Assembly (NCBI RefSeq): GCF_003286415.2
Contig: NZ_CP043450.1
Span: 5,022,001-5,086,000 of the forward strand
Direction: 5' to 3'
Length of the DNA stretch: 64,000 bases
Origin: Mucilaginibacter rubeus
Lineage (GTDB): Bacteria > Bacteroidota > Bacteroidia > Sphingobacteriales > Sphingobacteriaceae
Position 1 is the first letter of the stretch, and each line of letters begins with the position of its first letter. The translations under genes were made by a program, and so were the position numbers. Under the pieces are notes generated by a model that saw nothing but the letters and a program-made list of their open reading frames with translations, was not told where the DNA came from and did not search any database. This document shows, in pieces, positions 48,800 through 57,832 of the stretch.

Positions 48800-50005
48800 T
48801 TAATGATCGCGCATAATAGCGTGATCCATCCTGTCGCGTTTAGTGCGCAGGTAAGCTTCATTATGTGGGTTTGATGCAATTTCGATAGGTACGTTTTCAA
48901 CAACTTCCAAACCGTAACCGATAAGGCCGGCACGTTTTTTAGGGTTATTGCTCATTAAACGCATTTTGGTAATACCCAGACTACGCAGGATCTGTGCGCC
49001 GATACCGTAATCGCGCTGATCCATTTTAAAGCCAAGCTTCAGGTTTGCATCAACAGTATCATAACCATTTTCCTGCAAATGATAGGCTCTTAATTTATTG
49101 ATAAGTCCAATTCCGCGGCCTTCCTGGTTCATATATACAATAGCGCCCTTACCTTCTTTGCTGATCATCTCCATAGCTTTATGCAACTGCGGACCGCAAT
49201 CGCAACGGCATGAACCGAAAATATCGCCGGTCATGCATGAGCTATGCACGCGTACCAAAATAGGCTCGCCCGGTTCCCATGTGCCTTTTACCAAAGCAAG
49301 GTGATTTTCGCCGGTATCAACCTGGGTGTAGGCTATCATATCAAAATCTCCCCACTCGGTGGGCATTTTAACAGCCACTTCCCTCCTTACCATCGATTCA
49401 TGTTCTAAACGGTAAGCGATAAGGTCTTTAATGGATACTATTTTGAGATTAAATTCTTTCGCAATCTCCAGCAGATCGGGCAGGCGGGCCATTTCGCCGT
49501 CTTCCTTCATAATTTCGCAGATGACTCCCGCAGGTTCAAAACCCGCTAAAACGGCCAGGTCAACAGCTGCTTCGGTATGCCCTGTACGACGCAATACGCC
49601 GCCATCTTTAGCTATCAGCGGAAAAATATGCCCCGGGCGACCCAGATCTTCAGGCTTGGTAGCCGGATCGATAAGCGCCAAAGTAGTTTTAGACCTGTCG
49701 CTTGCAGAGATCCCGGTAGTACAACCATGACCAAGCAAATCTACCGAAACCGTAAAGTTAGTTTCGTGCGATGTGGTATTGTGGCTTACCATAGGCATTA
49801 GGTCGAGCTCACGTGCACGCTGTGCTGTAATAGGAGCGCAAACCAGGCCGCGACCGTGACGAACCATGAAATTAATTGTTTCGGGGGTGGCATTACGGGC
49901 GGCCGTTAAAAAGTCGCCTTCGTTTTCACGATCTTCGTCATCAACTACGATAATTGTTTTACCGGCTTTGATCTCTTCGATCGCTTCTTGTATGGTGTTT
50001 AACAT
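48800..50005 (-). CDS. ribBA: Bifunctional 3,4-dihydroxy-2-butanone-4-phosphate synthase / GTP cyclohydrolase II
   Basis: 401 residues. The N-terminal DHBP synthase (about 1-200) shows VVDDEDRENEGDF, GISASDRSKTTLALID and LRRTGHTEAAVDLA. The C-terminal GTP cyclohydrolase II (about 205-395) has the zinc-binding Cys set in SSCMTGDIFGSCRCDCGPQL, plus YMNQEGRGIGL and SNNPKKRAGL. The two domains supply both precursors of riboflavin, from ribulose-5-phosphate and GTP. No FMN riboswitch is obvious in the short leader upstream. The upstream LptF/G gene is 138 nt away on the same strand. Confidence 0.96.
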   Translation of the reverse strand: MLNTIQEAIEEIKAGKTIIVVDDEDRENEGDFLTAARNATPETINFMVRHGRGLVCAPITAQRARELDLMPMVSHNTTSHETNFTVSVDLLGHGCTTGISASDRSKTTLALIDPATKPEDLGRPGHIFPLIAKDGGVLRRTGHTEAAVDLAVLAGFEPAGVICEIMKEDGEMARLPDLLEIAKEFNLKIVSIKDLIAYRLEHESMVRREVAVKMPTEWGDFDMIAYTQVDTGENHLALVKGTWEPGEPILVRVHSSCMTGDIFGSCRCDCGPQLHKAMEMISKEGKGAIVYMNQEGRGIGLINKLRAYHLQENGYDTVDANLKLGFKMDQRDYGIGAQILRSLGITKMRLMSNNPKKRAGLIGYGLEVVENVPIEIASNPHNEAYLRTKRDRMDHAIMRDH

Positions 50006-50143
50006 TATATACTTGCTTATTGGGGTGCGTTTAAACGCTTGTTTAATCTAAATCAAATTTAACGCATATTACCAAGACTTGGGTCGGCGTTGTGTAAAAT
50101 GATATTGCTTCTATAATATGGCGTTTATTAATTAATAATACCG

Positions 50144-51598
50144 TTAATGACTGCGGTGGGTTGCCTTGGGCTTAAATTTTGCTATAACACGGTTTACAAA
50201 ACGTTTATAAATGTCCATATCAAATAAGGCTGAATCAGTAGCCGCTTTATATGACAGGAACAACCCTATAGGCAACAGCGTGATAATGGAGATCCACATA
50301 CCCAGGTACTTGTTGATATCACCACCCTTAACTGATTTTTCGCCAATGGTGGTAATAATATAGTAGATGAGGAAAAACACAACCGAAACTACCACCGGCA
50401 AACCCAGGCCCCCTTTGCGGATGATGGAACCCAACGGTGCGCCAATTAAAAACAGTACCAAACAAGCTACCGAAAGGTTATACTTTTTCTGGTATTCTAC
50501 AAAATACCTGCGGATATTTTCCGAATCGCCTTTATACCTGTCGCTCCGATTTTTGATCACATCTTTGATTGATCTGATCTCAGACGCGGCACTGCTAAGG
50601 CTCATCTGTTGCTCAGATAAGGTAAGCCCCTGAAAAACATCCTTTTTAGGATCAAACTCCTTATACTTTTTAATAACCTTTGATTGGGTTGGTATCGAAT
50701 AGTATTTGATATATGGTGTTACCAGCTTATAATTCACCATCACATTACTATCAACAGAATGCTGCGACGAATCCAGGTAATGTGTCAGCTGTTTAACGTT
50801 CATCATTTGTGATGCCTGCTTAAACTCGCTTTCATTTGTCCGGGTAATCTTAAAAGTAGAAAGATCAAATTTAGTTTCAGTTTCCTTAAAGCGCTGGCGC
50901 ATGAGGCGCTGCCGGGTATTATAAGTGGCGTTTTCCGGGGCCGATTCTTCGTACCTCACTCCATCCTTCAACCGTAATACCAGGTATTTATCGCCCATGG
51001 TACGAAACATGGTACCCTCCCGGGCCAGGATCACAATATTGTTATTTTCGCCGTTCGGACTTTTTTGATAGATCATGATATCGTACAAACGCTGCCCATC
51101 GGGATCTTTACGTTTTACACGAATGGTATAGCCAGGAAAACTGTTGCTGAATACCCCCTCCGGCAGCAAATCGGCCGACTTTTGTTTCCGGGCATCATAC
51201 AGCAGCGAGAAATATTTCAAATTGGCTACCGGCAGCATATAATCCGAAAACAGGAACGCTGCAATACTGAGTATGGTAACCACAGTGATCATGGGATACA
51301 TGGCACGTTTTAACGAAATACCGGCAGCCTTGATAGCTACCAGCTCATAGTTTTCGCCAAGCGAGCCGTAGGTCATGATGGTTGAAAGCAGGATGGATAA
51401 GGGCAGCGCCATCTGAACGTTGGTGGCCGAATTATACATCATGAGCTCCAGTATGGTATACCAGGCAAAACCCTTGCCTATGAGGTCGTCAATGTATTTA
51501 AACAAAAACAACATCAGCAGCACAAACATCACTATGAAAAGTGTAACCAAAAAAGGCCTTATAAACGATTTAAGGAGTAAAAGGTGGATTTTCTTCAT
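50144..51598 (-). CDS. LptF/LptG-family lipopolysaccharide export permease
   Basis: 484 residues from the ATG at 51598 (MKKIHLLLLKSFIRPFLVTL); a start five codons upstream adds MQIAL only. Three N-terminal membrane segments (about 15-40, 55-80, 100-120) precede a periplasmic beta-jellyroll domain, and three C-terminal segments follow (about 375-395, 400-420, 435-455). This is the YjgP/YjgQ (LptF/LptG) pattern. It would pass lipopolysaccharide from the inner membrane to the periplasmic bridge with LptB. The insertion around residues 245-370 is longer than in Proteobacteria, as usual in Bacteroidota. Confidence 0.92.
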   Translation of the reverse strand: MKKIHLLLLKSFIRPFLVTLFIVMFVLLMLFLFKYIDDLIGKGFAWYTILELMMYNSATNVQMALPLSILLSTIMTYGSLGENYELVAIKAAGISLKRAMYPMITVVTILSIAAFLFSDYMLPVANLKYFSLLYDARKQKSADLLPEGVFSNSFPGYTIRVKRKDPDGQRLYDIMIYQKSPNGENNNIVILAREGTMFRTMGDKYLVLRLKDGVRYEESAPENATYNTRQRLMRQRFKETETKFDLSTFKITRTNESEFKQASQMMNVKQLTHYLDSSQHSVDSNVMVNYKLVTPYIKYYSIPTQSKVIKKYKEFDPKKDVFQGLTLSEQQMSLSSAASEIRSIKDVIKNRSDRYKGDSENIRRYFVEYQKKYNLSVACLVLFLIGAPLGSIIRKGGLGLPVVVSVVFFLIYYIITTIGEKSVKGGDINKYLGMWISIITLLPIGLFLSYKAATDSALFDMDIYKRFVNRVIAKFKPKATHRSH

Positions 51599-51706
51599 TA
51601 GTGCTATTTGCAATTAACAGGGGCAAAACCAGTTAGCCGCACAGTTAAACCCATTAACGTGCAAAACATAGTTAAGCGTACAAAATTAGCTAAAATAAAG
51701 TTTTTA

Positions 51707-52087
51707 TCAGGCGCCTAATACACTTATAAGGTAATCGATAGAGTTATCCCAGATCAGCTTTCTTTCCGCAATGGCATCTTCGGCGGCAAAATCGGTAATG
51801 GCGAGCGCTACATCATTTGTAAGCTCATCCTGCAGTATTTCCATTTCAAAATAATACTGCGCATCATCATCAATCCATTTAAAACGTACAGATTTGTTTT
51901 CCTTGACGGAGCAAAGTTTGGCTTTTTGCGATTCATCATCCCATGTAAAAGTATAAACATGGTCACGAATATTAACCTCGTCGGCAAACCACTGAGACAA
52001 GCCGTTAGGCTCGCTTAAGAAGCTGAACAGGATACGCGGAGATGACTTTATCTCGTACTCAATGGTAAATTTTTTCTTTTCGGACAT
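51707..52087 (-). CDS. START-like domain protein (SRPBCC superfamily, AHSA1-type)
   Basis: 126 residues forming one hydrophobic-pocket domain: KFTIEYEIKSSPRILFSFLS, then LSQWFADEV, YTFTWDDESQKAKL and a C-terminal helix with IAERKLIWDNSIDYLISVLG. In Bacteroidota this is a widely kept single-domain protein, likely binding a lipid or acting as a co-chaperone-like factor. No enzymatic residues are evident. It is 109 nt upstream of the LptF/G gene on the same strand, which hints at co-expression, but a promoter region lies between. Confidence 0.83.
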   Translation of the reverse strand: MSEKKKFTIEYEIKSSPRILFSFLSEPNGLSQWFADEVNIRDHVYTFTWDDESQKAKLCSVKENKSVRFKWIDDDAQYYFEMEILQDELTNDVALAITDFAAEDAIAERKLIWDNSIDYLISVLGA

Positions 52088-52159
52088 TCGGTTTACACTT
52101 AAAAAAGAGGAACAAAATTAAAATGTTTAACATTTTTTCTAAAGAAAACGAATTTCTGC

Positions 52160-52167
52160 TATATTTG
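52160..52167 (+). promoter_or_regulatory. -7 element of the tRNA-Met gene
   Basis: TATATTTG fits TAnnTTTG. It lies 84 nt upstream of the tRNA on the plus strand. Confidence 0.5.
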
Positions 52168-52250
52168 CAAACCTTTTTAGGGACGGCCACTTGTTTTAAA
52201 GCAAAGCCACTCTTTTTACTAACCACAAAAAGAGTCACATACATAAAAAC

Positions 52251-52324
52251 GGCGGGGTAGCTCAGATGGTTAGAGCGTAGGATTCATAACCCTAAGGTCG
52301 GCAGTTCGATCCTGCTCCCCGCTA
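52251..52324 (+). tRNA. tRNA-Met (CAT anticodon)
   Basis: 74 nt, starting GGCGGGGTAGCTCAGATGG. Acceptor GGCGGGG pairs with CCCCGCT; the anticodon loop is TTCATAA with CAT; T-loop TTCGATC. CCA is not encoded. It is likely the elongator type; a CAT tRNA later modified to read ATA (Ile) cannot be excluded. It marks the left edge of the defence-gene region. Confidence 0.93.
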
Positions 52325-52336
52325 CTTGAAGATGAA

Positions 52337-52366
52337 GCAGCTACGTAAAAATGTAGCTGCTTTTAT
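52337..52366 (+). terminator. Terminator of the tRNA-Met transcript
   Basis: GCAGCTAC and GTAGCTGC form an 8-bp stem with loop GTAAAAAT, followed by TTTTATTTTT. It lies 12 nt after the tRNA. Confidence 0.8.
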
Positions 52367-52370
52367 TTTT

Positions 52371-52714
52371 GGTCATACAATGTTCATACACAACAGCTAC
52401 TGTAAGAAGTTAATTAACGAACGCCACTATCCCGAGCGGCGCTATATAAAATACTGAATTTTATTGTTTTTTTGGAAGATTTAAGGTGGTCTTTTAACCT
52501 AAAACACGAATTTATATCAAATGCCCCCTCTTTGATATAGAAGCAACAGGTCAAATCTCTAACCTTTATGACGATTTCGAAGCTATCAATAATTTCATTG
52601 AAAGGGAGAAATACGAATGATCAAATGTTAGTCAAGATAAGGGGTAATAATGCCTGGTTTTTGAAGTCAGACTTTTATCATTTTGATGATTTGATAGTCT
52701 ATAGTTATTTAAGT
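52371..52714. other. Interval with possible remnants at the edge of the island
   Basis: Just after the tRNA terminator two direct TCATACA words occur (GGTCATACAATGTTCATACA), a pattern often seen near integrase-type insertion sites downstream of tRNA genes; here no integrase remains. An open plus-strand stretch ending at TGA 52620 would encode about 39 residues, with LFDIEATGQISNLYDDFEAI near the end. It has no start codon and may be the 3' tail of a lost gene. Otherwise the interval is A/T-rich and empty. Confidence 0.35.
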
Positions 52715-53671
52715 TCAAATTATTTCTATCTGATCAAACTCTAACACACCGATTTGGGGTTCTGCGTTATCGGCATGTAGTGTCCAGCTTAATATATCCC
52801 CATCCTCTATATTATCGATATACAGAGGAAAAGATTTCAGAGCCATCTTCATACCGGGCAACAGTGGCTCATTCCGTGCTGGCCCATATTGTTTGGATTT
52901 GTTCATTTCGGCTATGAAGAACATCGAACGGCTATCGTCGGGCGGCTCAATTAAGTCCCTAACTTTATTGTCAAGTGCAATTTGTACGGTTGTTTTTTCC
53001 CCTTCATCACACATTGCGTCAAGTACGCGCTCCGGAAGGATTAGCACGATGTTGATATATGTAGCGTACATCTTGCCTACATTTTCAATATGAACATTTA
53101 AAAAATAAAGAATTGGCCTTTGCTGGTGGAGTATAGGTCTATCATTAGGCGCAATCAGTATGTTGGGCTTTTTTTCAACCTTAAAATGAATTTTGATTTG
53201 AGGCGCCTTTTGCCTGTTCATGACATCGCGTATCTCAGAATCATACATAGCTTCAACACTAAAGTTGTGTCGCCGGTAATATTTACGATCGTCCGCTTGG
53301 TGAGCGGTTTCTCCTTTGGGTATTTCTAATATATAGACTACGTTATCACCCGCAATTGTTACCACGTGGATTTTTATACCATGTATGCGGGGCTTTATCC
53401 TGGCGTTTAAGATCTGCTCAAGCCATTCTTTGGTAATAATTTTTCGGTCAATCGGATCGACGTTACCGGGTAAATGCTTAGCTGTTTGATTCTCACGAAT
53501 GCCGTAGATTAATATACCGCCGTTGGAGTTGGCAAAAGCAGAAACGTCTTTGGTGGCTTCAGTTATTTTCTTGTCTTCCCGTTGCAATGCTGCTGCGGCC
53601 TTATATTCTAATTCCGTATTTTCTTCTACGCCATTGGCTATTAGTTGCAAGAGATAATTATGGTCAAACAT
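52715..53671 (-). CDS. Schlafen/AlbA-type DNA- or RNA-binding domain protein
   Basis: 318 residues. The N-terminal half (about 10-150) is a Schlafen AlbA_2 domain: ENTELEYKAAAALQREDKK, then DVSAFANSNGGILIYGIREN, IYILEIPKGETA-like strand (VVYILEIPKGETAHQAD) and YYRRHNFSVEAM. The C-terminal half (about 170-318) is a beta-rich domain that I do not recognise. Proteins of this type are found in defence and mobile regions and as regulators. It is divergent from the methyltransferase-led cluster across a 312-nt gap and may belong to the same island as regulator or accessory. Confidence 0.82.
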   Translation of the reverse strand: MFDHNYLLQLIANGVEENTELEYKAAAALQREDKKITEATKDVSAFANSNGGILIYGIRENQTAKHLPGNVDPIDRKIITKEWLEQILNARIKPRIHGIKIHVVTIAGDNVVYILEIPKGETAHQADDRKYYRRHNFSVEAMYDSEIRDVMNRQKAPQIKIHFKVEKKPNILIAPNDRPILHQQRPILYFLNVHIENVGKMYATYINIVLILPERVLDAMCDEGEKTTVQIALDNKVRDLIEPPDDSRSMFFIAEMNKSKQYGPARNEPLLPGMKMALKSFPLYIDNIEDGDILSWTLHADNAEPQIGVLEFDQIEII

Positions 53672-53983
53672 CGTGGTAATTTGAGTAGTAGCAAATTGTG
53701 TTATAATATATTTTTAAAATGTAGTAGTCCCCAATATTTCATACTTTTATAAAAAATAGCTAATATTTGACGCTGTTTTAATATTTAACGACCGCAAAAA
53801 CCGAAGCACAACGACAGCACCCTATCTAAAAATTGCTCTTACAACCCGCGAACAGTCAATCTCAATTTATTAATTGGGTAGAAATATGCTATTTTCGTAG
53901 TCAAATCGGCTTAAATGGCCTGGTAACACCTTTGTGTGCAGGTTTTTATTTGCGAATTTATAATTTTTAAGTACTAATTTTTG
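53672..53983. other. Divergent control region of the defence cluster
   Basis: A/T-rich, without coding frames. A CACCTTTG-like -7 element (about 53929-53936) precedes the methyltransferase start by about 48 nt, and a small palindrome CAATT-TATT-AATTG lies near 53860. These could be the promoter and an operator; neither is certain. Confidence 0.35.
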
Positions 53984-55093
53984 ATGAAACAGAAAGACAA
54001 AATTATTGCAAGAAAACCTAGAAAAAGGGACGTGGCGGTAATTGACGTTTTTTGCGGGGTCGGGGGCTTAACACGGGGTATGCAAGACGTTGGATTGAAT
54101 GTTGTCGCCGGTATTGACTACGATCAAACCTGCGATTATGCCTTTGAGTATAATAATAATTCAAAATTTTTGCATCGCGACGTAACAACCATAAATGCTA
54201 AAGAAGTCTCAAAACTTTACCCTAAACATAGCTTAAAAATTTTGGTAGGTTGCGCGCCATGCCAGCCGTTCTCGCAGGTACCGGGCGAGCGCGAGGATAA
54301 AGAAGGGAAATGGCGACTGTTGTATTCTTTTGCCGAAATGATCGAAAAAGTAAAGCCGAGTATTATTTCGATGGAAAACGTTCCGCAACTTATGAGCCAT
54401 AAAGATGGAGTTGTAATTAAAGACTTCGTAAATAAATTGGAATCATTGGGCTATAAAGTAACGACATACAAAGTTAATGCTGCCCATTATGGAGTTCCTC
54501 AAAGACGTTACAGACTTATTTTGTTTGCCTCAAAATTCGGAAAGATTGAATTAGTGCCTAAAATGTTCGAAAAGGAACAGTTTCCAACAGTTGCCGATGC
54601 TATCAAACATTTGCCGCCTGTGGAAGATGGCGAAATACATCCACAAGATACACTGCACCGGGCACGCAAGCTAAGTCCTAAAAATAAGGCCCGTATCATG
54701 GCAACCTCGGAAGGCGGAAATTGGACCGAGTGGCCTGAACATTTACTTGAAGGGCTCACGTGTCGCGAAAGCAGCATTGGCAAAACATTTACCAGCGCCT
54801 ACGGCAGGATGGCTTGGGACAAGCCATCGCCAACCTTGACCACGCACTGCGTTGGTTTGAGCAATGGTTGCTATGGACATCCCGTTCAGAACAGAGCCAT
54901 CACATTGCGGGAAGCAGCGTTGCTTCAATCTTTTCCGGCTAACTATAAATTTGTCAAAGAAGACGAAGACCTCAACATCTCTGTTTTAGCCCGGCAGATT
55001 GGAAATGCCGTGCCGCCGAAGCTGGGAGAGTCTATCGGTTTGAGTATTTTAAATCATCTAGAACAACATAACATTGATGGGCGGAAAGCTTAA
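53984..55093 (+). CDS. DNA (cytosine-5-)-methyltransferase
   Basis: 369 residues from the ATG at 53984 (a TTG directly before it is ignored). The C5-methylase motifs are complete: motif I DVFCGVGG (21-28), motif IV APCQPFSQ with catalytic C93, motif VI ENV (131-133), motif VIII QRRYR (173-177) and motif X QIGNAVPPKL near 338. The target-recognition region lies between VIII and X, about 185-300. It would methylate cytosine at a short target using SAM; the recognition site cannot be read from sequence. It overlaps the next gene by 17 nt, so translation is coupled. A Vsr gene at the end of the cluster fits a 5-methylcytosine modification system. Confidence 0.95.
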   Translation: MKQKDKIIARKPRKRDVAVIDVFCGVGGLTRGMQDVGLNVVAGIDYDQTCDYAFEYNNNSKFLHRDVTTINAKEVSKLYPKHSLKILVGCAPCQPFSQVPGEREDKEGKWRLLYSFAEMIEKVKPSIISMENVPQLMSHKDGVVIKDFVNKLESLGYKVTTYKVNAAHYGVPQRRYRLILFASKFGKIELVPKMFEKEQFPTVADAIKHLPPVEDGEIHPQDTLHRARKLSPKNKARIMATSEGGNWTEWPEHLLEGLTCRESSIGKTFTSAYGRMAWDKPSPTLTTHCVGLSNGCYGHPVQNRAITLREAALLQSFPANYKFVKEDEDLNISVLARQIGNAVPPKLGESIGLSILNHLEQHNIDGRKA

Positions 55094-57197
55094 ATGGAGA
55101 TTTGACGCCAGTACTTTTAAGTTACTCGGTCGCGGCTTAATTACAGACAGGATAACCGCGATCTACGAGCTGGTTAAGAATTGCTATGATGCCAACGCAA
55201 CAAAGGTCGATGTTGAATTTCTCGGTGTAGAAAAAAGAAGCGCCAAAAGCACCATCATTATCCGCGACAATGGCCAGGGCATGTCTTTAGCGGATATTAC
55301 AGACAAGTGGCTCGTGGTTGGCACATCAAGTAAAAGAGATGCTACATTTTCGGCAGAACCTTTCAAACGCCGTTATATAGGTGAAAAAGGAGTCGGTAGG
55401 TTTGCCACTGATAAATTAGGTGGACATCTTCAGATTCTGACTAAAAGAGAAAGCGATGCCGAGGTCCTAAAAGTAACTATCGATTGGGCCAGCTACGAAC
55501 AAGAGCTTTTGCAGCAACAGCAGGGTGTGCAAAAAAGATTGTTCACCGACCTGGAAAACGATTATGAGTATGTTAAACATGAAAAATTGTTCCAGGACGG
55601 TCACGGCACGCAACTGGTAATAACGCTTTTGCATGAAGCCTGGGACAAAGAAATGCTGCTACGGCTCGAAAATCAATTGGGGCGGATATTGCCGCCAGTC
55701 TTCAATTTAGATCCACCTTTCAATATCTTTTTAGCAGCTGCTTCGCTCGAATTGCCGCATAGGCCCATCAAGCCAGAGCCTATAGAAGAATTGGCCACAG
55801 TGCATGTTGAAGTTAAATTTGATTATGAAACTCAAAAACAGGGCGTAGTTCATTTTGACGAGCAACTGCAAGAATTTGTTCCGCGGTATATCGAGCCGCA
55901 GGATTTTGGCCCAATCTCAATGGAATTCTATTACTTCAATGCGGAGGCACAAAAACAATTCAAGGCCAAATACAAGAATACTGCGAATTATATCGAGGGT
56001 GTTAAGATATATCGCGATGGAGTGATTTGTACTCCTTTTGCTGAGTACGAGCAAGTATTAGATAAGCGGCGGGACGTGCTAGGAATCGATAAGCGCAGGT
56101 ACCAGGAAGCATTCGACAAATTAAGCACGCGCGAGCTTATTGGTATCATACATATTACTAGGGATGGTAACCCGGCCATACTTGACGCTACGAACAGGCA
56201 GGACTTCGACGATACGCCGGAATACCGCAATCTCAAAACTTTCATTATCGGGCAAATCGACGAGCTCGCGAAATATCGAGCGGTTATTCGAAAAGAGAAC
56301 AAGACCCGGGTTCAAAATAACCTGAAGCGGGCGTCGGCAGATGTTAAGGATGTATCTAGAACCCTGAACCAGATCGTACGGGAGCGCCCTGAACTGAAAA
56401 CCGTCCTTGCGCCGGCTATTGCCAAAGCAAAGGACGCTTCGGATAAAGTAACGGAAGGCGTTAAGGAAAGCGAAACATCAGAACAGGAGTTTTTAAGAAA
56501 AGAAGAGCTGTATTTAAGCCTGATGTCCTTACAGGACTTTGCTAACGAGTTGGCCCACGGGATTCGTTTTGCATTGGCGCCTGCAAAGCAAGGGGCCGAG
56601 TATATCGTCGAATTTTTCCCCGATCCTAAATTAAATGATCGATTTTTAGAATACGCCAAGCTGATATATAATCAAACCGAGGTCATCAGTACGCTCGTTG
56701 ATTTTATGTTGAGCTATGCACAGGTTGATATTGAAGATAGTGAATTCTCAATTAAAGAGGTTATAGACGGGGTATTAAAAGGCGCTCATTCGATCATATT
56801 TGAGAAAGAGGGCATAATGATCGAAACAAATATTAAGGATAATATCAGGTTGACCGGCAAGCGCAAATTCCTAGAAGACGTTTTAGCGAATTTGATTTCC
56901 AATTCGCGCAAGGCGCTTGTTAAAGAAAACGATAAAAAAATACTTTGCGAAACTTACGCGGACGGAGATAAGCTAACTATCTTGTTTTCGGACAACGGAC
57001 ATGGCGTAGATTCAAAAATACGGGATAAAATGTTCGAAATGTTCAAGACCACAACAGCTGAAGAAGGAGGTGCAGGGCTAGGGCTGTTTATCGCCAGGTC
57101 GCGAATGAAAGCGCTTAATGGCACCATTGAATTGATTTCAAGCGTATTTGAGCCGAAAGGGGCCACCTTCAAATTGACCTTACCTTTAAAGAAATAG
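55077..57197 (+). CDS. Two-headed GHKL ATPase: MORC/Hsp90-like N-terminus, histidine-kinase-like C-terminus
   Basis: 706 residues from the ATG at 55077 (MGGKLKWRFD), which overlaps the methyltransferase gene by 17 nt. The N-terminal GHKL domain shows the N-box ELVKNCYDA (31-39, N35), the Mg/adenine loop DNGQG (64-68) and lid GEKGVGRFA (102-110), as in MORC/MutL/Hsp90. A middle region (about 180-420) of unknown fold follows, then a long helical stretch (about 420-490). The second GHKL part has a degenerate H-box, NELAHGIRFALAPA with H494, an N-box NLISNSRKA, DNGHG (from D639) and GGAGLGL (664-670). The acidic residue normally after the phospho-His is a Gly here, so autophosphorylation is uncertain. 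It likely couples DNA or phage sensing to the receiver protein encoded next. Confidence 0.85.
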   Translation: MGGKLKWRFDASTFKLLGRGLITDRITAIYELVKNCYDANATKVDVEFLGVEKRSAKSTIIIRDNGQGMSLADITDKWLVVGTSSKRDATFSAEPFKRRYIGEKGVGRFATDKLGGHLQILTKRESDAEVLKVTIDWASYEQELLQQQQGVQKRLFTDLENDYEYVKHEKLFQDGHGTQLVITLLHEAWDKEMLLRLENQLGRILPPVFNLDPPFNIFLAAASLELPHRPIKPEPIEELATVHVEVKFDYETQKQGVVHFDEQLQEFVPRYIEPQDFGPISMEFYYFNAEAQKQFKAKYKNTANYIEGVKIYRDGVICTPFAEYEQVLDKRRDVLGIDKRRYQEAFDKLSTRELIGIIHITRDGNPAILDATNRQDFDDTPEYRNLKTFIIGQIDELAKYRAVIRKENKTRVQNNLKRASADVKDVSRTLNQIVRERPELKTVLAPAIAKAKDASDKVTEGVKESETSEQEFLRKEELYLSLMSLQDFANELAHGIRFALAPAKQGAEYIVEFFPDPKLNDRFLEYAKLIYNQTEVISTLVDFMLSYAQVDIEDSEFSIKEVIDGVLKGAHSIIFEKEGIMIETNIKDNIRLTGKRKFLEDVLANLISNSRKALVKENDKKILCETYADGDKLTILFSDNGHGVDSKIRDKMFEMFKTTTAEEGGAGLGLFIARSRMKALNGTIELISSVFEPKGATFKLTLPLKK

Positions 57198-57201
57198 TAT
57201 T

Positions 57202-57831
57202 ATGGCAACCACAAAGCCGCTTATTGTAATTATTGATGACGATTTTACCCAAAGCCAACCATTATACGGCTTTCTGGAAAATGAATACACTGCCGATAAT
57301 GTGCATTTATTTCAAAATTCCTCGGACGGCGTAAAATTCATTGAAGAGAGCCTTTCACGTAAAGTTATTGTACTGCTTGATATTATGTTTAACGGCCAAG
57401 AAGTAGGCGTCGATGTTTTTAATGCTATCGCAAAGCAAAGCGCGCTTGTTTGCTTTATTGTGATGACCGGCAACATCGAGCAAGTGTCCAAAAAAGGCCT
57501 TACCAGCCTGGTCAACGGCCATGCATGGTATATCGTTCAGCGCGATAAGCCGGCAAAGGAAATTTTAAATATTGTCAAGGATGCCGAAAATCATATTAAT
57601 CTTCGCGTCGACGGTGCACTGGAAGAGTGGATACTGCGGCATACTCCTGATGAGCAGCAAAGGCCATTCTTAAAATCGAGAAGCGGAAGCACCTACTCTC
57701 TCCTTGACATCTTGCAATCGCTTCGCGGAGGCGACAATAATGGCATTGGCCAGCAGATAGCAAACGATATTTTAGTATTAGCGGTCGATCTTTTGCTTAC
57801 CGATCAAACCAAAATAGGCGGAGGCGAATAA
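57202..57831 (+). CDS. Receiver-domain protein with an unrecognised C-terminal domain
   Basis: 209 residues. The receiver fold is complete: acidic pocket DDD (12-14), phosphoacceptor D60 in VLLDIMFNG, switch Thr T89 in IVMTGN and the Lys of RDKP (K116). It ends near residue 125. The remaining ~85 residues are helical (ALEEWILRHTPDEQQRP, then LLDILQSLRGGDNN and a C-terminal helix) and are not a DNA-binding output domain that I can recognise. It begins 4 nt after the GHKL gene, the only kinase-like gene close by, so the two probably form a signalling pair. The next gene starts 1 nt after its stop. Confidence 0.82.
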   Translation: MATTKPLIVIIDDDFTQSQPLYGFLENEYTADNVHLFQNSSDGVKFIEESLSRKVIVLLDIMFNGQEVGVDVFNAIAKQSALVCFIVMTGNIEQVSKKGLTSLVNGHAWYIVQRDKPAKEILNIVKDAENHINLRVDGALEEWILRHTPDEQQRPFLKSRSGSTYSLLDILQSLRGGDNNGIGQQIANDILVLAVDLLLTDQTKIGGGE

Positions 57832-57832
57832 C

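Noticed and set aside
49990..50143. FMN riboswitch upstream of ribBA
   Set aside because: The leader is A/T-rich and lacks the conserved AGGATATG-like and AGATCAG-like cores of the RFN element.
52325..52380. A tRNA-derived direct repeat (attachment site) at the island edge
   Set aside because: No second copy of the tRNA 3' end was found near 59 kb, so boundaries of an integrated element cannot be set.
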